64,000 bases of DNA, taken from NCBI RefSeq assembly GCF_943192935.1, contig NZ_CALPCI010000002.1, positions 62,001-126,000 on the forward strand, given 5' to 3'. Made by a program: the position numbers and the translations under genes. Origin of the DNA: Limosilactobacillus caecicola. Its GTDB lineage: Bacteria > Bacillota > Bacilli > Lactobacillales > Lactobacillaceae. Shown here piece after piece: positions 27,379 through 35,840 of the stretch (positions are counted from its first letter, which is position 1; every line of letters begins with the position of its first letter). The notes beneath the pieces were generated by a model that was not told the DNA's origin, made no database searches, and was given only the letters and a program-made list of their open reading frames with translations.

Positions 27379-27851
27379 TGGCAGGAATGACACGGAAAAG
27401 TAAAACGATTATTAGTGTGATTGTTGCCTTGGTGGTTATCCTGGTTGGTGGTTACCTCTTTTGTACTCACCGGGTGGCTAGCGCCGTTCCTGGACATGTC
27501 TATCAGTACACCAGCGTTAGTGGCAATAACAAATTGTACATGGCATTTTCCAAAACTTCTGACCAGGTTGTGGTGACTGCGCAAAAGTCACAAGCTTTGA
27601 AAGCTAACAGCAGTGAGAACAATTTCGAATCTGTCTACAATAGTGAAGCCAAGAATGGTACTTGGCAGTATCTGGCCAAGGGCAGTCATTTGACCCTTTC
27701 TAAGACCCAATCAGGGAAAACATCCCGTTGGCAATATAACCGGGTCCTCGTGCTCGGCCATAAGATGCATGCCGGAAGCTTTACTTACCAGATCGCTAAT
27801 GCTGGTCAAGGGGTAGATCATAAGAATACGACATTTGAACGGTTACAATAA
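27378..27851 (+). CDS. Unrecognised membrane-anchored small protein
   Basis: A 157-residue protein I do not recognise. It has a short basic N-terminus, one transmembrane segment at about residues 11-28 (ISVIVALVVILVGGYLFC) and an extracellular beta-rich part of about 120 residues containing YQYTSVSGNNKLYMAFSKTSDQ. The Cys at the end of the hydrophobic stretch is not in a convincing lipobox. Its ATG shares the last base of the LysM gene stop (TAATG), with GAGGATGA as ribosome binding site inside that gene, so the two are translationally coupled. A function at the cell surface together with the LysM protein is inference. Confidence 0.7.
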   Translation: MAGMTRKSKTIISVIVALVVILVGGYLFCTHRVASAVPGHVYQYTSVSGNNKLYMAFSKTSDQVVVTAQKSQALKANSSENNFESVYNSEAKNGTWQYLAKGSHLTLSKTQSGKTSRWQYNRVLVLGHKMHAGSFTYQIANAGQGVDHKNTTFERLQ

Positions 27852-27864
27852 TCGCATCTTTCTC

Positions 27865-27903
27865 AAAGTCGGGAGGACAAGCAATTGTCTTTCTGGCTTT
27901 TTT
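27865..27903 (+). terminator. Terminator after the LysM gene pair
   Basis: A 16-base stem (27865-27880 with 27885-27900), rich in G-T pairs, with a four-base loop and a run of T residues. Confidence 0.75.
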
Positions 27904-27952
27904 CGTTCATAATGGGAAAGGTTTGAATTAAAAAAGTAACGAGGTAATGAAT

Positions 27953-29086
27953 GTGGAAGACTATCAATTAATTGCAACCGCCGCAGCGGGGATTGAAGCC
28001 ATTGTCGGCAAGGAACTTCGTCGGCTGGGGTACGAAACCCGGGTGGAGAATGGCCGGGTGCGGTTTACCGGGAACATCAAAGATATTTTAACGACCAACA
28101 TTTGGCTACGGACAGCTGACCGTGTCAAGATCATCGTTGGTGAATTTGATGCGACGACCTTTGATGACCTTTTTGAGCAGACAAAGGCCTTGCCATGGGA
28201 CCAATTGTTGCCATTGGATGCGGAATTTCCGGTTGAGGGCAAGAGTCACCGTTCCCAACTTCATAATGTACCTAGTGTGCAGGCGATCGTGAAAAAGGCG
28301 ATTGCGGAGAAAATGATGGCCGTTTACCACCGGCGGACGAAGTTGCCGGAAGCCGGCCATTTATACCCCTTAGAAGTGGCAATTAACAAAGACCACGTGT
28401 TGCTGACCTTGGATACGACCGGTGATAGTCTGTTTAAACGGGGATATAGGAAGGATAAGGGGGGAGCACCATTAAAGGAAAATATGGCGGCTGCCTTAGT
28501 ACTCTTGGCGCACTGGTTTCCTGACAATCCGTTTGTGGATCCCGTTTGCGGATCAGGTACGATCCCCATCGAAGCCGGGTTAATTGGTCACAACATCGCG
28601 CCCGGGATTAACCGCTCCTTTGTCTGTGAACAATGGGAAAATTTAGTCCCGACTGGTTTGGCAGATGAAGTCCGTGATGAAGCCGATGACCAAGCCGACT
28701 ATGATGTGCAATTGGAAATCCATGGCTACGATATTGATCAGCGGATGGTTGAAATTGCCCAACGGAACTGTCAGGCTGCTGGATTAACCCATGACATTAC
28801 ATTCAAACAGCTCGCGGTCAAAGATTGGCACACTGACCAAATTAATGGTGTTTTGGTGGCGAACCCGCCGTATGGTGAGCGACTGAGCGACCGGGAAACG
28901 GTTCATGAACTGTACCGCCAAATGGGTGAAATTTACCGGCCGATGACGACCTGGAGTAAGTATATTTTGACCGCTGATTTGGAGTTTGAACACTATTATG
29001 GTGCCAAGGCCACCAAGCGTCGGAAGCTCTACAACGGGGCACTGCGGACTGACCTCTTCCAATATTGGGGTCGAAAGCGACGGTAA
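27953..29086 (+). CDS. ypsC: THUMP-domain 23S rRNA guanine-N2 methyltransferase (RlmL/YpsC type)
   Basis: SAM-dependent RNA methyltransferase. The about 377-residue protein has an N-terminal ferredoxin-like/THUMP part (about 1-160), then KENMAAALVLLAHWFPDNPFVDPVCGSGTIPIEA with SAM motif DPVCGSGT and the catalytic NPPYGER motif in VLVANPPYGERLSD. This fits the N2-methylguanosine class represented by the N-terminal half of E. coli RlmL. The E. coli RlmK half is absent, as usual in Firmicutes. GAGG (27941-27944) is eight bases before GTG 27953 and only two before ATG 27947, so I prefer GTG 27953; the difference is two residues. It follows rnpB in the conserved gpsB-rnpB-ypsC order, with the LysM pair inserted between. 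Confidence 0.9.
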   Translation: MEDYQLIATAAAGIEAIVGKELRRLGYETRVENGRVRFTGNIKDILTTNIWLRTADRVKIIVGEFDATTFDDLFEQTKALPWDQLLPLDAEFPVEGKSHRSQLHNVPSVQAIVKKAIAEKMMAVYHRRTKLPEAGHLYPLEVAINKDHVLLTLDTTGDSLFKRGYRKDKGGAPLKENMAAALVLLAHWFPDNPFVDPVCGSGTIPIEAGLIGHNIAPGINRSFVCEQWENLVPTGLADEVRDEADDQADYDVQLEIHGYDIDQRMVEIAQRNCQAAGLTHDITFKQLAVKDWHTDQINGVLVANPPYGERLSDRETVHELYRQMGEIYRPMTTWSKYILTADLEFEHYYGAKATKRRKLYNGALRTDLFQYWGRKRR

Positions 29087-29088
29087 AT

Positions 29089-29129
29089 AACAAAACCCTT
29101 GAGATCATTGACATCTCAAGGGTTTTGTT
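29089..29129. terminator. Bidirectional terminator after ypsC
   Basis: A perfect 17-base stem AACAAAACCCTTGAGAT/ATCTCAAGGGTTTTGTT with a seven-base loop. It serves ypsC and the convergent aldo/keto reductase gene. Confidence 0.95.
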
Positions 29130-29141
29130 AGCTGGAGCATA

Positions 29142-29969
29142 TTAAATTTTATCTAGTGGGACCTTATGAGTTGGCGCGGGATAGGCAGTGTTGAGCCGGC
29201 TTAAGTCAGCGGGCAGAAGTACTAAATCAACGGCTGCAATATTGGCCTGAACGTGGCTAATTTGCCCAGCTTTTGGTAGTGGCAAGACGTTATGATTACG
29301 CAACAGCCACGCGAGCATGACCTGTTGTGGTGTGACACCGTGTTCATGGGCAATCTCCTTGACTGTCGTAGCCGGTTTGATGAAGTTCCAACCGACGGCA
29401 TGGAAGGGGGAGTAACTGAGAAAGCAAATCTGGCGTTCCTGTTGCCATGGCAACAAGTCATATTCAACGCCGCGGCTGGTCAAATTATATAAGTCCTCGT
29501 TGGCAAAAACGTGATCACCGTCAGGAACTGTTAGCAGGTCTTCCATATCCTGGGTATCAAAATTGGAGACTCCCCAATGCCGAATGAGACCAGCCTGTTT
29601 AAACTTTTCCAGTTCCGCAACCGTGGTGATTAAATTAGCGTTTTCCCGCCAGTGTAGAAGGTAAAGATCGAGGTAATCAACGCCGAGCCGGCGTAAACTA
29701 CCTTCGAGACTTCGGCGCATTAAATCAGGGGTGGCGTGTTGGGGAAGAAATTTAGAAATCAAAAAGTATTGATCACGGGGGATTCCCTTTAGGGCACCAC
29801 CAATGATTGCTTCACTATCGCCATAACTTTCCGCCGTGTCAATTACGTTAATGCCATTGCTGAGGCCATAGCGAATGGCTTCTTGTTCAGCGTGGCGATC
29901 GCCACTGAGTGCGGCACTGCCGATCCCAATCGTTGATAAGCGTTCGTTTTGGATATTAATAAACTGCAT
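29142..29969 (-). CDS. Aldo/keto reductase
   Basis: NAD(P)H-dependent reductase of the TIM-barrel aldo/keto reductase superfamily, 275 residues. The catalytic tetrad is complete: Asp44 and Tyr49 in IDTAESYG, Lys73 in LISKFLP and His106 in YLLHWRE. The C-terminal cofactor part reads LPLPKAGQ. ATG 29969 is preceded by GTGGAGGG; an upstream in-frame ATG at 30026 would place the promoter inside the gene and is rejected. It is divergent from DUF3737-patB, and its -10 box lies in a perfect palindrome. The physiological substrate is unknown. Confidence 0.9.
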   Translation of the reverse strand: MQFINIQNERLSTIGIGSAALSGDRHAEQEAIRYGLSNGINVIDTAESYGDSEAIIGGALKGIPRDQYFLISKFLPQHATPDLMRRSLEGSLRRLGVDYLDLYLLHWRENANLITTVAELEKFKQAGLIRHWGVSNFDTQDMEDLLTVPDGDHVFANEDLYNLTSRGVEYDLLPWQQERQICFLSYSPFHAVGWNFIKPATTVKEIAHEHGVTPQQVMLAWLLRNHNVLPLPKAGQISHVQANIAAVDLVLLPADLSRLNTAYPAPTHKVPLDKI

Positions 29970-29986
29970 GATTATCCCTCCACTTA

Positions 29987-30009
29987 CTTTGCTTATATTA
30001 TAAGCAAAG
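29987..30009 (-). promoter_or_regulatory. Palindromic operator over the -10 box of the aldo/keto reductase promoter
   Basis: CTTTGCTTATA and TATAAGCAAAG form a perfect 11-base inverted repeat around one central base. On the minus strand TATAAT (30002-29997) sits in its centre, with a TGGAAC -35-like box 17 bases upstream at 30025-30020. A dimeric repressor or activator binding here would directly control the gene; the regulator is not in the window. Confidence 0.7.
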
Positions 30010-30094
30010 CCAGTGGAGAGTTCCATTACTAAAATGAATGGATAACAATTAGTAATTTCTATTTAACTTACTTCCCTAAAAGGCATATACTAAA

Positions 30095-30123
30095 TTTAAA
30101 TATTACTTACTTTAAGATAGAAT
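30095..30123 (+). promoter_or_regulatory. Predicted promoter of DUF3737-patB
   Basis: TTTAAA (30095-30100) and TAGAAT (30118-30123) are separated by 17 bases, 18 bases before the start codon. The word ACTTACTT occurs three times in this intergenic region (29982, 30066, 30105), once inside this spacer. Confidence 0.5.
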
Positions 30124-30141
30124 ATTAAGGGGAATGAAAAA

Positions 30142-30990
30142 ATGAAACAAATTAACGAAGGCTATTTTGATGGCGAACGGCCATTATTTAAAGAACACGA
30201 TGCTGAAATTATTGATACCACCTTTGGTCAAGGAGAATCACCGTTAAAGGAGAGCCATGACCTGAAACTTTCTGGGGTAGTTTTCACTTGGAAGTACCCA
30301 CTCTGGTATTCAAAAAATATTGATGTCAAAGATACGATTTTTGAAACAATGTCGCGGTCCGGAATCTGGTATACTGATCACATTGCAATTCAAGATTCGG
30401 ACTTACAAGCACCAAAGCTTTTTCGGCGCTGTCATGACGTCACGCTGAACAATGTCTACTTTTCCGACGCGGATGAAACACTGTGGACTTGTGATGACGT
30501 CAAAATTCAAAACGTTCAGGCCCGTGGCGATTACTTTGGGATGAATAGTTCTAACTTGCGAATTGATAACTTAGATTTAATTGGCAATTATTGTTTTGAT
30601 GGTGGCAAGAATATTGAAGTGCACAATTCACGTTTCGTGTCTAAGGACGCCTTTTGGAATTGCGAAAATGTAACGATTTATGATTCGAAGATCAGTGGTG
30701 AATACTTGGCTTGGAACACCAAGAACTTGACCTTAATCAATTGCACGATCGAAAGCGACCAGGGACTTTGTTACCTCGATGGGGTTAAGTTAGTGAACTG
30801 CAAAGTCCTGCGGACCGACCTCGCATTCGAATACTGTAAGAACATTGATGCGGACATCACTACTGATGTGATGAGTGTGAAGAACCCAATTAGTGGACGC
30901 ATTCATGCTAAATCAATTGGTGAAATTATTTTGGATGATCCAGAGATTGATCATTCACAAACGGTAATTACCCAAGATAAAAAGGAGTAA
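30142..30990 (+). CDS. DUF3737 family protein (predicted right-handed beta helix)
   Basis: A 282-residue protein of the DUF3737 family, common in lactobacilli and streptococci. It is built from repeated short beta strands with a regular 'xLxNVxxxxxxxxxWxCxNVxIxxS' rhythm (FWNCENVTIYDSKISGEYLA, WNTKNLTLINCTIES), predicting a parallel beta-helix. Aromatic and Cys residues recur at turns. No signal peptide or transmembrane segment is seen. The function is not known. AAGGGGAATG precedes ATG 30142. It lies six bases before patB, so the two form an operon, divergent from the aldo/keto reductase. Confidence 0.85.
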   Translation: MKQINEGYFDGERPLFKEHDAEIIDTTFGQGESPLKESHDLKLSGVVFTWKYPLWYSKNIDVKDTIFETMSRSGIWYTDHIAIQDSDLQAPKLFRRCHDVTLNNVYFSDADETLWTCDDVKIQNVQARGDYFGMNSSNLRIDNLDLIGNYCFDGGKNIEVHNSRFVSKDAFWNCENVTIYDSKISGEYLAWNTKNLTLINCTIESDQGLCYLDGVKLVNCKVLRTDLAFEYCKNIDADITTDVMSVKNPISGRIHAKSIGEIILDDPEIDHSQTVITQDKKE

Positions 30991-30996
30991 TAGATT

Positions 30997-32169
30997 ATGA
31001 CTGACTTTCCTGAAGCAGTTGATCGGCGTGGTACCAACTCTGTTAAATGGGCAGTTCAAGATGATGAATTGCCAATGACGATTGCGGATATGGACTTTAA
31101 AACCAGCCCGGCAATTATTCAAGCAATGCAAGCGAAATTGAACTTGGGGGCCTTTGGCTACGAAGATATCCCGGATGAATATTTTAACGCCGTCGCTGAC
31201 TGGTACGAACATCAGCACGGTTGCCGGCCCAAGACGGATTGGATGATTTTTACAACGGGGGTCGTGCCGGCCATTTCCTCTGCTGTGCGGCGGCTGACCT
31301 CGCTTGGCGACAACGTTCTCGTGCAAGCCCCGGTTTATAACATTTTTTACAACTCGATTGTCAACAGTGGTCGCCACGTTCTGTCGAGTGATCTCGTTTA
31401 CGATGCCGAAAATCATACTTATTCGATTGATTGGGACGACTTAGAGCAAAAATTAGCCAACCCACTGACGAATTTGATGATCCTTTGCAACCCCCACAAT
31501 CCTTTGGGGATTATCTGGAGCCGTGATCAATTAATTCGGTTAGCCAAGCTTTGTCGGCAATACCACGTGACGATCTTTAGTGATGAGATTCATGGTGATT
31601 TTACCTTTAATGAGACGGGATACGTGCCGATGTTTAGCCTTCCTGACGAATTAATTCAAAACGTAGAAGTTGCCGTTTCACCAAGCAAGACCTTTAATGT
31701 TGCGGCGCTGCATGCAGCAACCGTAATTGTGCCGAACGCTAATCTCCGGGCCCAAGTCAGTCGTGGACTAAATAGCGAAGAATTAGCGGAACCGAATTTA
31801 CTGGCGATCCCAGCCACCATTGCGGCCTACGAAAAGGGGCAAGAATGGTTGCAGCAAGTATTGGCATACATTCAGGAAAATCGGGAATTGGTAACGAACT
31901 TTGTCCGAGATCAGCTTGCTGATTCAGTAACGGTCGTGCCGGGTGAGGCGACATACTTGATGTGGTTAGACGTCAGCCGACTGACTGACGACTCTGCCAA
32001 GTTGGCAGCATTTATCCGTGAGAAGACGGGGTTGATTCTGTCGGCAGGTTCCATTTACGGGGGCGATGGCAATCACTTCCTCCGGATTAACGTGGCCTGT
32101 TCAACCAAACTGGTGCTGAGTGGGATGGACCGCTTTGCACGTGGAATTGAAGAATGGCAGCAAAAATAG
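30997..32169 (+). CDS. patB: PLP-dependent C-S lyase (MalY/PatB, cystathionine beta-lyase type)
   Basis: Fold type I aminotransferase-like enzyme that cleaves C-S bonds of cystathionine and related thioethers, giving pyruvate, ammonia and a thiol. The 390-residue protein shows MTIADMDFKTSPAI near the N-terminus, GAFGY at 51-55, CNPHNPLG (164-171), SDEIHGD (195-201) and the PLP lysine Lys231 in SPSKTFN. All catalytic elements are present. AAGGAG precedes ATG 30997. Second gene of the DUF3737-patB operon. A role in sulfur amino acid metabolism and thiol release is known for the family; the link to DUF3737 is unexplained. Confidence 0.92.
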   Translation: MTDFPEAVDRRGTNSVKWAVQDDELPMTIADMDFKTSPAIIQAMQAKLNLGAFGYEDIPDEYFNAVADWYEHQHGCRPKTDWMIFTTGVVPAISSAVRRLTSLGDNVLVQAPVYNIFYNSIVNSGRHVLSSDLVYDAENHTYSIDWDDLEQKLANPLTNLMILCNPHNPLGIIWSRDQLIRLAKLCRQYHVTIFSDEIHGDFTFNETGYVPMFSLPDELIQNVEVAVSPSKTFNVAALHAATVIVPNANLRAQVSRGLNSEELAEPNLLAIPATIAAYEKGQEWLQQVLAYIQENRELVTNFVRDQLADSVTVVPGEATYLMWLDVSRLTDDSAKLAAFIREKTGLILSAGSIYGGDGNHFLRINVACSTKLVLSGMDRFARGIEEWQQK

Positions 32170-32176
32170 TTTTGCA

Positions 32177-32223
32177 AAGGGTGCGTGACGGCCGTCAAGA
32201 ACTAGGTCGTGACGCGCTTTCTA
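32177..32223 (+). terminator. Possible weak terminator after patB
   Basis: TGCGTGACGGCC pairs with GGTCGTGACGCG with one mismatch, inside AAAG/CTTT. It contains the 12-base palindrome TGACGGCCGTCA at 32186-32197. The T-run is short, so termination may be partial and the ABC genes may be read through from patB. Confidence 0.45.
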
Positions 32224-32244
32224 TGTCTATTGAGGAGGGCCGGC

Positions 32245-33996
32245 ATGAAAATCTTTCGACAATTAAGTTGGTTTTTTAAGCAACAATGGAAACAGTACGT
32301 TGCGGGCGTGGTGGCCCTAATCTTGGTCGCCATTTGTAATGTCATTCCGGCGCGAATTATTGGGGATGTCGTTGACGCCATTAGTGCTCACCGCGTGACC
32401 GCACATGCTTTAACGGGGTGGATTACCATTATGCTGGTGGCCGCAATTGCTCAATACCTGTTACGGTTTGCCTGGCAAAAGTACATTTATGGCAGTTCCT
32501 ATGTACTTGAACGCCAGCTCCGTGGCAAATTGTTTGCACATTACCTTTCCATGGACCCCAGTTTTTACCAGCGGTGGCGGATTGGTGATTTGATGGCTCA
32601 CGCAACCAATGACGTTGAGGCTGTCCGTGAGGTGGCTAGTTACGGTATTCTAACCCTTGCGGATTCACTCATCACTGGTGGCTCCATGATTTTGGCGATG
32701 GGGATGTTTGTTAGCTGGCGGTTGACTATTTTGACCTTGCTACCATTACCGCTGTTGGTCGTGCTCTCCAACCGATTGGGAAATAAAATTCATGAATCAT
32801 ATGGGGCAGCGCAAGCAGCCTTTGGTAATTTAAATAATAAGACTCAGGAAAGTGTCAGTGGCATTCGAGTGTTGAAGTCGTTAGGGCAGTCTCAAGCCGA
32901 CCAGCAAGATTTTAACCGGTATGTTGACAAAACCTATCAGGCCAATAAGCGGGCTTACTTCTGGGATGCCCTCTTTAATCCAGCCACGACCTTGATAATG
33001 GGGTTAGCCTACGTGATTGCAATTGGGGTCGGTGGCCTTATGGTGAGCCATCAGCAACTCACAATCGGTCAGTTAGTCACGATGATGACCTACCTTGGTG
33101 AACTGGTCTGGCCATTATTTGCTATTGGAACGCTTTTTAATACCTTGGAACGTGGTCGCGCCAGTTATGACCGCATTCAACGTTTATTGAACGAACAGAA
33201 TCAATGGCAATCGGGAATTGCTGGTCTTCAGTTAGCAACGCCAGCGACCTTGAAAGTCAACATTGACCAATTTACGTATCCAAGTAATCAGCGGCCGACA
33301 CTTTCTAATATTCAGTTTCAAGTCAAACCCGGCGAAATGGTGGGAATTGTTGGCCCGACTGGTGGTGGTAAGTCAACCCTTCTCCGCCTCCTGGTGCGCG
33401 ATTTTGATAGTTATGAAGGAAAAATTTCGTTGGGCCGACATGAAATTCGTGAATTGCCGCATGCCAAATACTTAACTGCCATCAGTTACGTTTCCCAAAC
33501 GAACTTCCTTTTTTCCACCACCATTCAAAATAACCTGCGATTCCACGATCCGTCAGCGTCGTTGGCCGCCGTTCAAAAATCTGCACAAGAAGCGGCGGTG
33601 GCTAATGATATTCAACAAATGCCGGATCAATACCAGACCCAAGTTGGCCAACACGGGGTCTCCCTCTCCGGTGGTCAAAAGCAGCGGGTAGCGCTGGGAC
33701 GAGCCTTGATGAAGGCGGCGCCACTCTTGATTTTGGATGACCCCCTGTCAGCAGTCGATGCCCAGACAGCGACGGAGATTGAACAGAACTTGAGAAATCA
33801 TCGGGACCAGTCTGTGATTCTCGTTTCCAGTCGGCTCAGCGCCGTTCAAAACGCGGATTGGGTCCTCGTGATTGACGATGGTACGATTGCCCAACAGGGC
33901 CGACCGGCCGAATTAGCTCAACAACCAGGCTGGTTCAGTGACACCTTACATGCTCAGGAACGGCAACAACGATTGGAGGAGGACCTCAATGAATAA
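32245..33996 (+). CDS. ABC exporter half-transporter (degenerate-site subunit)
   Basis: A 583-residue membrane protein with six transmembrane helices (about 1-300) fused to an ABC ATPase: Walker A GPTGGGKST, signature LSGGQKQR and Walker B LLILDDPLSAVDA. The residue after the Walker B Asp, normally the catalytic Glu, is Asp here. This is typical of the degenerate subunit in heterodimeric exporters such as Bacillus YheI/YheH (BmrC/BmrD). TGAGGAGGG precedes ATG 32245. The gene for the canonical partner overlaps its end by eight bases. Substrate probably lipophilic drugs or lipids; this is inference. Confidence 0.92.
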   Translation: MKIFRQLSWFFKQQWKQYVAGVVALILVAICNVIPARIIGDVVDAISAHRVTAHALTGWITIMLVAAIAQYLLRFAWQKYIYGSSYVLERQLRGKLFAHYLSMDPSFYQRWRIGDLMAHATNDVEAVREVASYGILTLADSLITGGSMILAMGMFVSWRLTILTLLPLPLLVVLSNRLGNKIHESYGAAQAAFGNLNNKTQESVSGIRVLKSLGQSQADQQDFNRYVDKTYQANKRAYFWDALFNPATTLIMGLAYVIAIGVGGLMVSHQQLTIGQLVTMMTYLGELVWPLFAIGTLFNTLERGRASYDRIQRLLNEQNQWQSGIAGLQLATPATLKVNIDQFTYPSNQRPTLSNIQFQVKPGEMVGIVGPTGGGKSTLLRLLVRDFDSYEGKISLGRHEIRELPHAKYLTAISYVSQTNFLFSTTIQNNLRFHDPSASLAAVQKSAQEAAVANDIQQMPDQYQTQVGQHGVSLSGGQKQRVALGRALMKAAPLLILDDPLSAVDAQTATEIEQNLRNHRDQSVILVSSRLSAVQNADWVLVIDDGTIAQQGRPAELAQQPGWFSDTLHAQERQQRLEEDLNE

Positions 33997-35734
33997 ATCA
34001 TTATCACAAACAAAGGTCTTGCGTCGTCTCCTGAAGGATGCCCGACCGTTTTGGTGGCAATTTGCGCTTGCCATTGTCATGGCTATTCTGGTGAGTGTCG
34101 TTAACTTGGTCTTGCCAAGAATGGTCCAGTTCTTCATTGATCATTATTTACGGCACGCGACAGCGACCGTCCAGGTAATTAGTGGCTTTGTCCTGGTTTA
34201 TTTCGTGGTGACCGTTCTAAAGGCGTTGATGCAGTTTGGCCAGGCATACAGTTTTGCGGTCGGCTCAGAAGCCACTTTGGAACGAATTCGGGCCCACTTG
34301 TTTGCCAAACTGCAAACCATGGGGATGAGTTACTTTGACCAAACCCCGGTGGGTGAAATTGTTTCGCGGGTGACCAACGATACTAAAACCCTTTATAATT
34401 TCTGGAACTTGATTTTGAATCTCATCGTTGCCGTCGCTGGGTTAGTGTCAGCGTTTGTCGCCATGGTGATGGTGAGCCAATTATTAGCTTGGATCACTGC
34501 AGGTCTGTTGCTGCTCATCATCGCGTTAGTCTTTGTTTACCAACGGGTGAGTGTCCCGGTTTATCAGCGTGCCCGGGCAACCTTGAGTGACATTAATACC
34601 CGCTTGAATGAAGCGATCAATGGCATTGAAGTGATTCAGCAATTTGCTCAAGAACATCGTCTGAACGGTGCGTTTGCGAAGGTTAATCAACGTTATTTCA
34701 ACTCCCGCAGTCGGTTAATTGTTTTTGATTCATTTCTCCTCTCACCGGTGGTTAGTTTGATGTTCATCCTTGCCGAAACGGCAACGTTAGGATATTTTGG
34801 CTGGCAAAGTGCCCACACCACGGTCGCGGCCGGGGTTGTCTATGCCTTTGTCGCTTACCAACAAAACTTCTTTAACCCCCTGACCAGTGTGATGCAAAAT
34901 ATGTCTTATTTTCAGGAAGGGATTGTCGCTGGACAGCGGATCTATGGTTTGATTGACCAACCATCTACGCAACCAGTTCAAAGAAATCGGCAATTAACAA
35001 TCACCGCGGGGAAAATTGAATTTCGCCACGTGACCTTTGGCTATGACCCCGCTAAACCGGTGCTCAAAGATATTTCCTTTACTGTTCATCCGGGTGAAAT
35101 GGTTGCCTTGGTTGGCCATACTGGCAGTGGGAAAAGTTCGATTATCAATCTGCTGATGCGATTTTATGAATTTCAGTCTGGTGAAATTTTAATCGACGGT
35201 CAGGATATCCGGGATTACCCATTGGCCGAACTGCGCCGTAAAATCGGCCTGGTGGTTCAAGAACCCTACATGTTTTATGGGACGATTGCGCATAACATTG
35301 CAATGTTTGATCGTCACCAGGACCGCCAGCAAGTTCATCAGGCGGCGGAGCTGGTTAATGCTGCGCCATTCATTGAACAACTGCCAGCCAAGTACGATAC
35401 GCAACTAGATGAGGGGGGCAGTAACTTGTCAGTCGGCCAGCGTCAGTTGATTTCTTTTGCGCGCACGATGTATCGTCATCCGGAAATTTTGATTATGGAT
35501 GAGGCGACGGCCAATATTGATTCACAAACTGAGCAGTTAGTGACGGAAAGCTTAGCGCAAATTAGTACTAAACAAACCACAATTGCGATCGCTCACCGGT
35601 TATCAACCATCCGGAACGCTAACCAGATTCTGGTACTCCGGGATGGCCAGATCATTGAGCGGGGGACGCACGAACAATTGATGGCCCAACATGGGTATTA
35701 CGCTAAATTAGCGGCTCTGCAAGGCGAAAAATAA
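33989..35734 (+). CDS. ABC exporter half-transporter (catalytic-site subunit)
   Basis: Partner of the preceding subunit, 581 residues, with six transmembrane helices followed by an ATPase domain: Walker A GHTGSGKSS, signature NLSVGQRQL and Walker B ILIMDEATANID with the intact catalytic Glu. GGAGGAGG lies in the upstream gene and the start codon overlaps it by eight bases, ensuring coupled synthesis in equal amounts. The signature is LSVGQ instead of LSGGQ, a frequent variant in this subfamily. Multidrug or lipid export is the likely role. Confidence 0.93.
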   Translation: MNKSLSQTKVLRRLLKDARPFWWQFALAIVMAILVSVVNLVLPRMVQFFIDHYLRHATATVQVISGFVLVYFVVTVLKALMQFGQAYSFAVGSEATLERIRAHLFAKLQTMGMSYFDQTPVGEIVSRVTNDTKTLYNFWNLILNLIVAVAGLVSAFVAMVMVSQLLAWITAGLLLLIIALVFVYQRVSVPVYQRARATLSDINTRLNEAINGIEVIQQFAQEHRLNGAFAKVNQRYFNSRSRLIVFDSFLLSPVVSLMFILAETATLGYFGWQSAHTTVAAGVVYAFVAYQQNFFNPLTSVMQNMSYFQEGIVAGQRIYGLIDQPSTQPVQRNRQLTITAGKIEFRHVTFGYDPAKPVLKDISFTVHPGEMVALVGHTGSGKSSIINLLMRFYEFQSGEILIDGQDIRDYPLAELRRKIGLVVQEPYMFYGTIAHNIAMFDRHQDRQQVHQAAELVNAAPFIEQLPAKYDTQLDEGGSNLSVGQRQLISFARTMYRHPEILIMDEATANIDSQTEQLVTESLAQISTKQTTIAIAHRLSTIRNANQILVLRDGQIIERGTHEQLMAQHGYYAKLAALQGEK

Positions 35735-35740
35735 ATTCAA

Positions 35741-35772
35741 GCCCCAATGTTGAATCAAACCAGCATCGGGGC
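35741..35772. terminator. Hairpin between the ABC exporter and the RNase H-like gene
   Basis: GCCCCAATGTTG (35741-35752) pairs with CAGCATCGGGGC (35761-35772) with one mismatch and one G-T pair. Only a loose T-rich tail follows, so it is a weak intrinsic terminator. Confidence 0.6.
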
Positions 35773-35840
35773 CATTTCATTTATGAAAAAAATTTAAAAT
35801 TGTCCTTATTCCGGACGCTTTTTGTTATACTAGGTGATGG

